Shown: positions 27,967 to 36,397, counted from the stretch's first letter. The stretch: 64,000 nucleotides of DNA from Pseudomonas bharatica CSV86 (GCF_000319305.2 NZ_AMWJ02000001.1:248001-312000), one strand, 5' to 3'. Translations and numbers: made by a program. Notes: generated from the letters alone by a model not told the origin.

Positions 27967-28878
27967 ATGAACTTACGCCATCTTCGCTGTTTCATCGCCG
28001 TGGCCGAGGAGTTGCACTTCGGCCGGGCGGCGCGGCGGCTGCATGTGGAGCAGTCGCCCCTGTCGCGCACGATTCGCCAACTGGAGGCAGGCCTGGGCGT
28101 GATGCTGTTAGAGCGCACGCCGCGCGGCGTGCGCCTGACCCCGGCCGGCCAGGTGTTCCTGGAGGAAGCCCGGCGCGTGCTGCTGACCCTTGAGCAAGCC
28201 CAGACCAAGGCGCGGGCGGTGGCAGCGGGACACCGGGACACCCTGCGCATCGCCTTGGCCGGCGGCGTCGGGCGGACCCGGCTGTCGGCGCTGCTCGCGC
28301 TGTGCCGGGAGGAGGCGCCGGAAGTGGGCATCCGGCTGTTCGAGGCGCCGCTGTCGCAGGTGGTGGGCGGGCTGGGCAACGACCTGTACGACGCGGCCTT
28401 TGCGATGGCCGGCGAGATGGCGGCCGGGATGGTCGCCAAGCCGGTGTGGCAAGACCCGCTGGTGGTGGCCATACCCGCGCGGCACCCCTTGCTGGCGCAC
28501 AAGCGGGTGCCGCTGGACGAGGTGATGAGCTACCCGCTGGTGCTGTGCCACCCGCAGGTGTGTGAGGAGTGCAGCCGGCAATGCGAGCGCCTGCTGCGCC
28601 GGGTGGAGACACCGCCGGTCGTGGCCGAGTACGTGACGACCCACTCGCTGATGCTGGCCCTGGTGGCGGCCGGCTATGGCGTGGGATTTTCCAGCGCGGC
28701 GCACGTGGCGGCACGCCGGCAGGCGGACGTGATCGTCCGACCGTTGGATGAAGACTCGGCAGCGCTGACGACCTACCTGCTACATCCCGAGGGCGCGATG
28801 TCGGAGCCGCTGCGCCACTTCATCGACCGTGCGCAGCGTGTCGGCCATACGCCGTTGGATACGCAACGGCTCGCATGA
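27967..28878 (+). CDS. LysR family transcriptional regulator (TciR-like candidate)
   Basis: The protein has 303 residues. The DNA-binding domain is NLRHLRCFIAVAEELHFGRA ARRLHVEQSPLSRTIRQLEA; the effector domain includes LRIALAGGVGRTRLSALLAL and VVAIPARHPLLAHKRVPLDE. TGAGGAG lies eight bases before the ATG. It is transcribed towards the bisR-like gene about 510 bases downstream. In ICEclc the LysR-type activator TciR switches on bisR, so this gene is the best TciR candidate by position. That role is inferred, since LysR proteins are too alike to decide from sequence alone. Confidence 0.88.
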   Translation: MNLRHLRCFIAVAEELHFGRAARRLHVEQSPLSRTIRQLEAGLGVMLLERTPRGVRLTPAGQVFLEEARRVLLTLEQAQTKARAVAAGHRDTLRIALAGGVGRTRLSALLALCREEAPEVGIRLFEAPLSQVVGGLGNDLYDAAFAMAGEMAAGMVAKPVWQDPLVVAIPARHPLLAHKRVPLDEVMSYPLVLCHPQVCEECSRQCERLLRRVETPPVVAEYVTTHSLMLALVAAGYGVGFSSAAHVAARRQADVIVRPLDEDSAALTTYLLHPEGAMSEPLRHFIDRAQRVGHTPLDTQRLA

Positions 28879-29391
28879 GGCTGCCTCAGGCGGGTTGACC
28901 GATTCCATTTTGGTCAAACGCCAGACCTGTTTTGTCATAGCGGGATTCCATCGCCGCGGTGCACTCAGGCCTTGCTCGCGCTTGTCGTTGGCATTCTGCG
29001 AGCAACTTCGCATGCCCAACGTGGCGCGTCACAGCGAAGACGCGAGGCGCAACAGTGCTTGCCATATGCGCATCGGCTCTGGCGTGTTGAGCTGATCGCG
29101 CTTTACTGGGCCTCTTTCCCTGCAAAGACTTTGGCCTGGTTATCCGGGTCAGGCATGGTGCCCGCGAATGACGCTGGTGACAGCGTGTTCGCGGCTTGCG
29201 AATTGTGAGTGATGGTGCCATGCGCAGCAAGGCGCGCATCTCGCAACGAAACCGGCAGCATCAACGATGCCACGGTCTTCGCCGCTTCGCCATCTGCTCG
29301 TTTCGCCCGGAGAGTCCACAGCCACACACGCCGCCTGTACGGCGGGTGCGCGTGCCTGGACTCGGTTCGATGACGAAAGGAGGCGCGCGAT
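28879..29391. other. Intergenic region upstream of the bisR-like gene
   Basis: About 510 bases without a supported gene separate the LysR gene from the bisR-like gene. Short open frames on both strands show no family resemblance. The promoter of the bisR-like gene must lie here; AAAGGAGG is visible just before its ATG. Confidence 0.5.
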
Positions 29392-30153
29392 ATGCCGAAG
29401 TCGAGCAGCCTGGCCGATGGCGCCAAGACCTACTACCGCCCGGTCGAGGCGGCAATCCGCTGGAGTGGATTGCTGCGCTTCGAGCTGCGCATCCTGGCGA
29501 CCTTGGGAGGGCGGCCTCTGCCGGAGGCAACGGAGTTTCCGCGCTGGCCGATGCTGCGATTGAACACCGAAAGAATCTTCGATGCGCTGGCCCACGGCGA
29601 GATGCGGTATGGCAAGGAGGGCTTGGTGCGGGAGACGCAAAGCTTCGCGATGGACGACCCGTCGCTGACGGTGCGCCACGTCGATCTGAAAGCCTGGATG
29701 GCGCACCACTACCCCGGCGAGAGACCGGCGTTTCTGTTCGATGAGATCGAGCGAGCGCTTCACCCGGCGATCAGCCTGGACACCGTGGGCGCATTGCTGG
29801 CCGAGCGGGAAGCGATCAAGGCGCGGCTGGTGGAACACCTGGGCATGCACCAGACGCTGCGCGCCGAGCACGAGGCGCTGCTGAAAACGCACGCCGCCTG
29901 CGCGGCCGACACGGGGCGTGCGAAAACGCTGGGGCCGCGCAGCGAATCGACCTACCTGAACATCGTGGGCGGATTACTGACGCTGCTGCTGGGCAAGTCG
30001 CCCAGCGGCACGCCGTATTCCAGCTTCCTGACGCAGGAGGCCATCATCAGCGCGATGGTGGCGCACCACGGCAACGCGATGGGCATCACCGAGCGCACCC
30101 TGCAGGCCAAGTTCGCACTGGCTCGACGCAATCTGCAGAGCACAACTTCCTGA
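29392..30153 (+). CDS. bisR: BisR-like ICE regulator
   Basis: The protein has 253 residues, a size close to ICEclc BisR, and no standard domain that I can recognise. Visible features are RFELRILATLGGRPLPEATE, LRLNTERIFDALAHGEMRYG, a charged helix rich in Glu/Arg (about 140-170) and a C-terminal part with YLNIVGGLLTLLLG and GITERTLQAKFALARRNLQS, which could be a DNA-binding helix pair. In ICEclc, BisR activates the alpA promoter and starts the bistable transfer-competence cascade. Here the gene lies directly upstream of alpA, and two palindromes separate them. The name rests on position, size and context. Confidence 0.55.
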   Translation: MPKSSSLADGAKTYYRPVEAAIRWSGLLRFELRILATLGGRPLPEATEFPRWPMLRLNTERIFDALAHGEMRYGKEGLVRETQSFAMDDPSLTVRHVDLKAWMAHHYPGERPAFLFDEIERALHPAISLDTVGALLAEREAIKARLVEHLGMHQTLRAEHEALLKTHAACAADTGRAKTLGPRSESTYLNIVGGLLTLLLGKSPSGTPYSSFLTQEAIISAMVAHHGNAMGITERTLQAKFALARRNLQSTTS

Positions 30154-30163
30154 GCGACACCAG

Positions 30164-30198
30164 ACCGTATCTGCGGTCGTGGAAACCGCATTTGCGGT
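30164..30198. promoter_or_regulatory. Twin operator-like palindromes before alpA
   Basis: ACCGTATCTGCGGT (30164-30177) and ACCGCATTTGCGGT (30185-30198) are related 14-bp dyads, the second perfect in its six-base arms. Their centres are 21 bp apart, two helical turns. They sit about 72-106 bases before the alpA ATG, directly after the bisR-like gene. They are the obvious candidate for BisR or another activator binding cooperatively. Confidence 0.65.
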
Positions 30199-30269
30199 GT
30201 CTTTCCTCAACGCGGCGTTCTTAATTCGAGTCATGCCAATCAGCGCCACTGAGCGTTAAGGAGACCCTC

Positions 30270-30491
30270 ATGTCTTCGCAGACCACCACCGCCACGGCGG
30301 CACCGACCGAACACCGCATCCTGCGCCGCGCCGAGGTCGAGGCCAGGACCGGCTTCAAGCGCGCGCACATCTACAGCCTGATGAAGAAAGGCAAGTTCCC
30401 CAAGGCGCTGCGCCTGGGCGTGCGCGCGGTGGGCTGGGACTCGGTGGAGATCGAACAGTGGATCGCCGACCGCCTCAAAGAACGCGCCTGA
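30270..30491 (+). CDS. alpA: AlpA family DNA-binding protein
   Basis: The protein has 73 residues with an excisionase/AlpA-type winged helix: ILRRAEVEARTGFKRAHIYS, LMKKGKFPKALRLGVRAVGW, then VEIEQWIADRLKERA. AAGGAGA precedes the ATG. It is the first gene of the regulatory operon alpA-parA-shi-bisD-bisC. In ICEclc the promoter before alpA is the decision point for transfer competence; AlpA itself may act as a local regulator or excision cofactor. Confidence 0.9.
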   Translation: MSSQTTTATAAPTEHRILRRAEVEARTGFKRAHIYSLMKKGKFPKALRLGVRAVGWDSVEIEQWIADRLKERA

Positions 30492-30531
30492 CGCTTCTTC
30501 TCGGTTCATGCCATTCGACGAGGAGAAGCTC

Positions 30532-31398
30532 ATGCAGGTGGTGTCCATCATTTCGACCAAGGGCGGCGTGGGCAAGACCACGACGGCGGCCAACCTGGGC
30601 GGCTTCATCGCCGACGCCGGGCTGCGCGTGCTGCTGCTGGACCTGGACGTGCAGCCCACGCTGTCGAGCTACTTCACGCTGGACCTGCGCGCGCCCGGCG
30701 GCATCTACGAGATGCTGGCCTGCAACGAACGGCGCATCGAGCACCTGGTGTCGCGCACCGCGATCGCGGGCCTGGACCTGGTGCTCTCCAACGACGACCG
30801 CGGCGAGCTGAACACGCTGCTGCTGCACGCACCGGATGGACGCCTGCGACTGCGCCATTTGCTTCCCGTTTTCCGCACGCACTATGACTTGCTGCTGGTC
30901 GACACCCAGGGCGCGCGCAGCGTGCTGCTGGAGATGGCGGTGCTGGCGTCCGACCTGGCGCTGTCGCCGGTGACGCCGGAAATCCTCGCGGCGCGCGAGC
31001 TGCGGCGCGGCACGCTGCAACTGATCGAGGGCATCGCACCGTATCGCCACCTGGGCATCGAGCCACCGCCGCTGCGCCTGCTCATCAACCGTGTGCATCC
31101 GGTGTCGTCGAACGCGCGGCTGGTCCAGCAGGCGCTGCGACAGGTGTTCCAGGAACAGGCCGGCGTGCAGGTGTTGGGCACCGACGTGCCGGCCATCGAG
31201 GCCTATCCGCGCGCTGCGACACGAGGATTGCCGGTGCATCGGGTGGAGTACCGGCAGCCGGCGGGGCGCACGGCGCCCGCGGCGCTGGAGACCATGCGCA
31301 CGCTGGCCGGCGAGCTCTTCCCCGCGTGGCGGGAGCGCTTCGCGCTGGTCACCGGCCGAGCCGATGCGGGAGGGGCCGGCCATGGCGAGCGCGCATGA
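30532..31398 (+). CDS. parA: ParA family ATPase of the ICE
   Basis: The start chosen is the ATG at 30532, six bases after GAGGAG, rather than an in-frame ATG at 30508. The 288-residue product has the deviant Walker A STKGGVGKTTTAANLGGF, Walker A' LLLDLDVQPTLSSYF and Walker B DLLLVDTQGARS. It lacks the N-terminal DNA-binding domain of plasmid P1-type ParA. It probably stabilises the excised, replicating form together with the ParB-like protein two genes downstream. The end overlaps the next gene by 17 bases. Confidence 0.92.
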   Translation: MQVVSIISTKGGVGKTTTAANLGGFIADAGLRVLLLDLDVQPTLSSYFTLDLRAPGGIYEMLACNERRIEHLVSRTAIAGLDLVLSNDDRGELNTLLLHAPDGRLRLRHLLPVFRTHYDLLLVDTQGARSVLLEMAVLASDLALSPVTPEILAARELRRGTLQLIEGIAPYRHLGIEPPPLRLLINRVHPVSSNARLVQQALRQVFQEQAGVQVLGTDVPAIEAYPRAATRGLPVHRVEYRQPAGRTAPAALETMRTLAGELFPAWRERFALVTGRADAGGAGHGERA

Positions 31399-31618
31399 AC
31401 TGGCGCGCGGCCGTGAACGGCTGCGCGCACTGATCGAGTTCGCGTTGGACGAAGGCTGGCGCGTGGTGCGCACGTCCGGCGGGCACCTGAAATTCACGAA
31501 ACAAGGCTGCGCGTCGATCCACACCAGCCGGACTGCGAGCGACCACCGTGCCGACCGCAATGCCCGCGCGCAGCTTCGCCGCGCCGACCGGCAAGCGCAG
31601 GAGAACGGCCGTGGCTGA
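31382..31618 (+). CDS. shi: Small HicA-like protein (shi)
   Basis: The protein has 78 residues. It has the HicA/YcfA double-stranded-RNA-binding fold signature: LIEFALDEGWRVVRTSGGHL KFTKQGC, with the conserved Gly-Trp and His-x-x-x, and then DHRADRNARAQLRRADR. No HicB partner is adjacent. In ICEclc a gene at this place, shi, restricts growth of the transfer-competent cell. Overlap with both neighbours (17 and 8 bases) shows tight coupling. The growth-restricting role is inferred from position and fold. Confidence 0.7.
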   Translation: MASAHELARGRERLRALIEFALDEGWRVVRTSGGHLKFTKQGCASIHTSRTASDHRADRNARAQLRRADRQAQENGRG

Positions 31619-33250
31619 GCTGACGCCGCAGGACATGGCTGCCAAGCTGCTGGCCACCGGCTTCGAGCGCGGCGGCCCTTCGGCCGCGACCTTGAGCGAC
31701 CCCATCGCCGACACCCCGATGGTGGTGACGCTGGACCAGTTGCGGCCCTACGACCACGACCCGCGCGTGACGCGCAACCCGGCCTATGCGGAGATCAAGG
31801 CGTCCATCCGCGAACGCGGGCTGGATGCACCCCCGCGATCACGCGCAGGCCGGGCGAGGCGCACTACATCATTCGCAACGGCGGCAACACGCGGCTGGCG
31901 ATCCTGCGCGAGTTGTGGAGCGAGACCAAGGAGGAGCGCTTCTTCCGCATTGCGTGCCTGTTCCGCCCGTGGCCGGCGCGCGGCGAAATCGTGGCGCTGA
32001 CCGGGCATCTGGCCGAGAACGAGCTGCGCGGCGGGCTGACCTTCATCGAGCGGGCCTTGGGCATCGAGAAGGCGCGCGAGTTCTACGAGCAGGAAAGCGG
32101 CCAGGCGCTGTCGCAGAGCGAACTCGCGCGGCGGCTGACTGCCGACGGCTACCCGGTGCCGCAGTCACACATCAGCCGCATGAACGATGCGGTGCGCTAT
32201 CTGCTGCCGGCGATCCCGACGCTGCTGTACGGCGGATTGGGCCGGCATCAGGTGGACCGGCTCGCGGTGCTGCGCAAGGCGTGCGAGCGCACCTGGGAGC
32301 GGCGTGCGCTGGGCCGCGCCGTGGCCGTGGACTTCGCCACCTTGTTTCAGGACGTGCTGACGCAGTTCGACACACAGCCGGACGACTTCTCGCCGCAGCG
32401 GGTGCAGGACGAGCTCGTGGGCCAGATGGCCGAGCTGCTGGATGCGGACTACGACACGCTGGCGCTGGAGATCAACGACAGCGAAAGCCGCCAGCGTGCG
32501 CTGACCAGCGAACCGGCGGCGCCTGTCGTGCCTGCTGCTCCTTCCGCGCCGGTCTCCGCGCCTCGGCAGCCATCCGTCTCGTCTGTGACGCGCGACGCCA
32601 CGCCGGTCGCGCCTGCGGCGCCAGCAGCGACACCGCCTGCATCGCCCGAAGCGCCGGAGGACCAGCACGGGCAACGCGACGAGCGCCTGCAAGGGCACAT
32701 CGTGACACCGGCACCGACCACCGAGCGCCTGCAGTCCATCCAGCGGATGGTCGCGGACCAGCTCGGCGACAAGCTGCCCGACTTCGAGGCCGATGCGCTG
32801 CGTGCGATCCCCGTGCAGGTCGGCGGGCTCTATCCCATCTCGGACGTCTGGTACGTCGAGCCGGCGCTGGACGTGCCGGATCGCCTGCGCGTGCACATCG
32901 CGCAGTTGGCGCGCGAGATCGCCGGGGAAGCGGCGGTGGCCGACCACATCGAAGCCAGCGATGGCGGCATCGGCTTCGTCTGCGCGGCGCCGGCCGTGGG
33001 CCAGGCGAAGACGCTGCCGGCGTTCGCGCGTGCGGTGCTGATCCTGCTGCACGCGCTGAGCACCGCGCCGGCACCCGCGACCGGGCTGGACGGCGCGCGG
33101 CTGGCCGATGACCTTGGGCCGCTGCTGCATGGCCACGGCGGCTCGGCCACACGCCTGAGCGATGCTGCGCTGGTGAAGCTGTTCCGTCTGCTGCGCCTGG
33201 CGCGCCGGCTGCTGGATCTGGAAGCCGGCGTAGCGAGCCAGGATTCCTGA
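31611..33250 (+). pseudogene. bisD: ParB-domain regulator (BisD-like), one-base frameshift near 31835
   Basis: Translation starts at a GTG at 31611, seven bases after AGGAG. The ParB N-terminal region reads VVTLDQLRPYDHDPRVTRNP and IKASIRERGLDAPP. The frame breaks where ACCCCCGCGATC lacks a G; restored, it continues AITRRPGEAHYIIRNGGNTR, LAILREL and then LAENELRGGLTFIERALGIE. The C-terminal half includes a Pro/Ala-rich linker (about 300-350). Total length is about 546 residues. In ICEclc BisD forms with BisC the BisDC activator that feeds back on the alpA promoter and turns on transfer genes. If the frameshift were real the switch would be dead. Confidence 0.78.
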
Positions 33251-33267
33251 GCGCAGGAGGCTCCCGT

Positions 33268-33828
33268 ATGTCGGCACCGCACCCGCTCAACCAGGCCGTG
33301 ATCGCCCAGGCCCTGCATGACCTGCGCAACGGCCAGTTGCGCCGCTGCAAGGCCATGGGCTTCGGCGAGGAGGAGCTGGATGCGCTGAAGCACCCAGAGC
33401 TCGTGAGCATGCTGGTGAATGCCACGGTGTCGTGGTGTTCGGTGTCGGTGAACCGGGAAGTGTTGAAGCGGCTGCTGAGCCAGGTGCACGACGTGGAGCG
33501 GGAGATCGCCACGGTGGACCGCATGCTGCGCCTGGGGGCGAGCACGGAGATGGTCAGCAGGTTCTACGGCCTCACGCATCAGGAAGTGGCGCTGCGCCGC
33601 GACATCCTCGGGCTGCCCAAGCGCAAGGGCCGGCATCCGGTGCTCGACGAGGCGCAGGACGTAACCTTGTGGGAGCACTGGAAGGCCGGCGTCGCCGAGC
33701 GCCATATCGCCCTGACCGACGACATGGCGATGCTGGCGCTGACCATGGACCTGGCCGAGGCGCTCAGCCTGCCGATGTCGGTGGTGTGGGCTGCGATACG
33801 AAACTGGATCGACGAGGGGCTGGTGTAG
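33268..33828 (+). CDS. bisC: DUF2857 protein, FlhC-like activator (BisC-like)
   Basis: The protein has 186 residues in the DUF2857 family: LNQAVIAQALHDLRNGQLRR, LGASTEMVSRFYGLTHQEVALRRD (helix-turn-helix-like), and MALTMDLAEALSLPMSVVWA in the C-terminal part (the first residue here read as AML). DUF2857 proteins are distantly related to FlhC. In ICEclc the homologue BisC partners BisD as the master activator of transfer competence. Its position directly after the ParB-like gene with a 17-base gap matches. The name rests on family plus operon order. Confidence 0.78.
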   Translation: MSAPHPLNQAVIAQALHDLRNGQLRRCKAMGFGEEELDALKHPELVSMLVNATVSWCSVSVNREVLKRLLSQVHDVEREIATVDRMLRLGASTEMVSRFYGLTHQEVALRRDILGLPKRKGRHPVLDEAQDVTLWEHWKAGVAERHIALTDDMAMLALTMDLAEALSLPMSVVWAAIRNWIDEGLV

Positions 33829-33830
33829 CC

Positions 33831-34721
33831 ATGACCACGGGCAGCGCACCACGGCGCGATGGCCCGGTTGCGCTGTCGGCGTTGTTCGACGAGGCGCTGC
33901 GGCACCTTGAGCCGAAGGAACCGGCGCAGGGCACGGCGCCGAGCCAGGACGGCTTTCTCTACAGCGGCAACCGGCACGAGAGCGTGCCGCGCAGGCTGTT
34001 CCTCGACCGACGCCTGACGCCGCTGGAGCGCAACGCCTGGCAGGTGTTCCGCCTGCAGCTCAACGACGATGGCGTGACCGCCTTTCCCACCTACGACCAA
34101 TTGCGCCCCTACCTGGCCTCGATGCCCTGCGCGGCACAAGCCTCGCACGAGACCGTGGCGCGCGCCCTGACGCTGCTGCGGCTGACGCGCTGGCTGAGCC
34201 TGGTGCGACGACGGCGCGACCCGAAGACCGGCCGCATCCAAGGCAACCTCTACGTGCTGCACGACGAACCGCTGTCGCCCTTCGAGGCGATGCAGCTCGA
34301 TGCCGACTACCTCGGCCTGGTCAGCCAGGCGCTGACCCATGCCGCCAAGGCGGTGCAGATCGTGGGCATGAACACGCTCAAGGAGATTGCCGAAGACCCG
34401 CTGCTCAGCGGCCGCACGCTGCCGACCCGCCTGCAGGTGCTGGCGCAGCGCATGGCGCTGCATGGCTGGACGACGCCAGGTTATCCACAGGAGGGTGCGG
34501 ACCACGAATCCGAAGAAGGCCAGGAAGCCCTTCTTCGGAATGCTGCGCGCCCGTCTTCGGAATCCGAAGCAGGGCCGAAACCCGCGCCGGATAGCTCTCT
34601 TCGGATTCCGAAGGAGGACCGTACAGTACGTAATGATCGGATAAATGAAGTACGTACAGTACCGCGCGAGGGCCTTGCAGAACCTGCGACTGCCCGAGCG
34701 TTTCCTGCGCTTGAAGGATGA
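33831..34721 (+). CDS. STY4528-family ICE replication protein
   Basis: The protein has 296 residues. It carries the N-terminal signature SQDGFLYSGNRHESVPRRLF, LDRRLTPLERNAWQVFRLQL and then AFPTYDQLRPYLASMPC, QASHETVARALTLLRLTRWL, a winged-helix-like region seen in STY4528 'pathogenicity island replication' proteins. The C-terminal third is low complexity and is encoded over a dense array of palindromes (34.50-34.66 kb). Related proteins continue into the segment encoded in the next frame (34645-35030), so this gene may also be frameshifted near 34660. It starts two bases after the bisC stop, so replication is coupled to the regulatory operon. Confidence 0.75.
   Translation: MTTGSAPRRDGPVALSALFDEALRHLEPKEPAQGTAPSQDGFLYSGNRHESVPRRLFLDRRLTPLERNAWQVFRLQLNDDGVTAFPTYDQLRPYLASMPCAAQASHETVARALTLLRLTRWLSLVRRRRDPKTGRIQGNLYVLHDEPLSPFEAMQLDADYLGLVSQALTHAAKAVQIVGMNTLKEIAEDPLLSGRTLPTRLQVLAQRMALHGWTTPGYPQEGADHESEEGQEALLRNAARPSSESEAGPKPAPDSSLRIPKEDRTVRNDRINEVRTVPREGLAEPATARAFPALEG
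34481..34662. other. Origin-like array: DnaA box plus palindromic repeats inside the rep gene
   Basis: A perfect DnaA box TTATCCACA lies at 34481-34489. It is followed by an inverted pair GAATCCGAAGAAGG / CCTTCTTCGGAAT (34506-34519, 34529-34541) and two 15-bp palindromes CTTCGGAATCCGAAG (34555-34569) and CTTCGGATTCCGAAG (34599-34613). Then comes an inverted pair GTACAGTACGTA / TACGTACAGTAC (34621-34632, 34651-34662) around an AT-rich spacer. Iterons within or next to a rep gene are a plasmid-origin hallmark. Origin function is inferred. Confidence 0.6.
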
Positions 34722-35030
34722 GCAGCAGGCCGGCGCGCTGGTGGCCCTGCAGCAGGTGGACGAAGCGCAGCGGCAGGCCGTTCTCGACGAGTGGGCGGCA
34801 CGCTGCCACAACAGCGCGGTGCGCAACCCGGCCGGCTACCTGTTCGGCATCATCCAGAAGGCGATCCGCGGAGAGTTCAAGGCGTGGCGGGCACCGACGC
34901 AGCAGCGCCGCTCGCGCCGCGAGCTGCGGGGCCCGCGTGATCGTCGTCGCCTTCGGCCTCCCGCCCAGCCGACCCCGAGGTGGCGCGCGCCTACCTCGCA
35001 CGGCTGCGTTCAGCCTTGCGCGATCCCTGA
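34645..35030 (+). pseudogene. C-terminal part of the replication protein, frameshifted
   Basis: This frame encodes LRLPERFLRLKDEQQAGALV, ALQQVDEAQRQAVLDEWAAR and SAVRNPAGYLFGIIQKAIRG EFKAW, the usual C-terminal domain of STY4528-family proteins. After EFKAW the frame breaks near 34886 (GCGTGGCGG lacks a G). The family-like end ADPEVARAYLARLRSALRDP is found in the next frame, closing at 35030; an in-frame TGA near 34935 also interrupts that frame. It overlaps the preceding frame by 77 bases with no convincing Shine-Dalgarno. Both facts favour one broken gene over two genes. Confidence 0.6.
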
Positions 35031-35031
35031 G

Positions 35032-35048
35032 CTATCCCCAGGGGATAG
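35032..35048. repeat. 17-bp palindrome, copy 1
   Basis: CTATCCCCAGGGGATAG has perfect eight-base arms around one base. It begins two bases after the replication-protein stop. Further copies are at 36398-36414 and 38317-38333. Confidence 0.85.
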
Positions 35049-35081
35049 ACGGAACAGGTCGCCTTCCGTGGGGTGATCCGG

Positions 35082-36299
35082 TCAGGTCGCGGCTTCGTCT
35101 TCTTCCGTTTCCCGCCAATAGGCGTAGTTGAACAGTGCATCCAGCTCCGTGAAGTCGTCCAGGCCCAACGATCGTCTGACCGTATCGGCATGCCCGCAGT
35201 ACCTTGCGTAGCTTTCCGCACTGACGTTCTGCTTGGTTGGATGCAGTGGGTAGTCCCGGATGCCGGCGAGCGCCAGTCCCGACACCGCGTTCTGGTTCAT
35301 CACGGCGAACCGCTTGTTGTCCAGCGCGTGCAGAATCTCAGTCAGCAGGTTGATGCCTGCTCCGGTGATGGCGCCGAAATGTCCATGTAGAACGGTAAAC
35401 GCTTCGGCAGGCGAGAGGTTGCGCCGGTCAAGGATGTCCGCCACTGCGGCCACGAACTGCCCTGGGTGGTTGGCGATCCGGCTCTTGCCGCGGTGCAGCC
35501 CGCCGGAATGGAACAGGCCGATCAGCGCGTCGTAGTGACTCGGAAAGTCCCGCCTGGCATTGCTGCTCAGGGCCGCCAGCTCTGCCAGCCTGCGCCTTGC
35601 CTTGCGCAGGTTTCCCTTGCGGCCGGTTTTCTGCGCAGTGAATCCATGCGCTGAATCGTCGCTTTTCATCAGCTCCAGGAGGTCGGCCAGGATCGTGAAG
35701 TCCGGCCCCTCGGTTCGGCTCGCCTTCTGCGCACGCTTCTTGGCCACCTTCCGGCAAGTGTCGTGGATGATGTATTCCCGCTCGTAGGCATCAATCCGGG
35801 GCTTGGTCGCTGGCACGAGAATCCTGTCCGCGACCAACGCATCGAGGTGTCGCGTGACCGATGCCATCAGCGCGCCGCTCGCGTCGTCGACCAGGGCCGA
35901 TGCCTCGTAGTTGCCGTAGAAGCCTCCGTGGGTGAGGTTGGCCGAGCCGACGATCACCGAGCATTGCTTGCCGTTCTGGAAGGCGTAGATCTTCGGGTGG
36001 AAGGTGTCGCTGGCGTTGCTGAGATACAGGATGAGCGCGTGCTTCTCGGCCAGCGCCAAGAGCTTTCGGAGTGCTTCGGGTTCGGTCAGGTAGAAGTCCA
36101 GACCTATCGCAAACCTGGCCTTCAATCCCCTTTCGAGCGCCTTGCGCAAGGGCTTCAACAAGTCGCCGAGGGCCGAGGTCTTCGCGAAGGCCACCAGGCA
36201 TTCCAGGCGTTCCGCCCGCTTCAGCAGCTTCTCGACCACGTGGCCGTGCCCGTGCTCTTCCGCGTTCAGCAGCAACTGAACGGCTTTTCCATCCTGCAT
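35082..36299 (-). CDS. Phospholipase D-like nuclease-fold protein (cargo)
   Basis: The start chosen is the ATG at 36299 behind GAGGGG, giving 405 residues. The N-terminal half is a PLD-like domain with one H-x-K motif, TFHPKIYAFQNGKQCSVIVG SANLTHGG (His101, Lys103, then Ser/Asn of GSANLT at about 119-121). The C-terminal half is helical and basic (KKRAQKASR, RKGNLRKARRRLAEL), with no family that I can name. PLD-fold proteins of this type include restriction nucleases. The gene faces against its neighbours and interrupts the conserved order between the replication protein and TIGR03761, flanked by two copies of the 17-bp palindrome. It is probable cargo, perhaps defence. Confidence 0.75.
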   Translation of the reverse strand: MQDGKAVQLLLNAEEHGHGHVVEKLLKRAERLECLVAFAKTSALGDLLKPLRKALERGLKARFAIGLDFYLTEPEALRKLLALAEKHALILYLSNASDTFHPKIYAFQNGKQCSVIVGSANLTHGGFYGNYEASALVDDASGALMASVTRHLDALVADRILVPATKPRIDAYEREYIIHDTCRKVAKKRAQKASRTEGPDFTILADLLELMKSDDSAHGFTAQKTGRKGNLRKARRRLAELAALSSNARRDFPSHYDALIGLFHSGGLHRGKSRIANHPGQFVAAVADILDRRNLSPAEAFTVLHGHFGAITGAGINLLTEILHALDNKRFAVMNQNAVSGLALAGIRDYPLHPTKQNVSAESYARYCGHADTVRRSLGLDDFTELDALFNYAYWRETEEDEAAT

Positions 36300-36397
36300 G
36301 TTTCCCCTCGTTCTTCTGCACAGCAACCCCAGGTGCGCTGTGCCGCTAGTCATTGTCATGGTTCACGCCTCGACATCAAGACTCGATGGCTCAAGAC

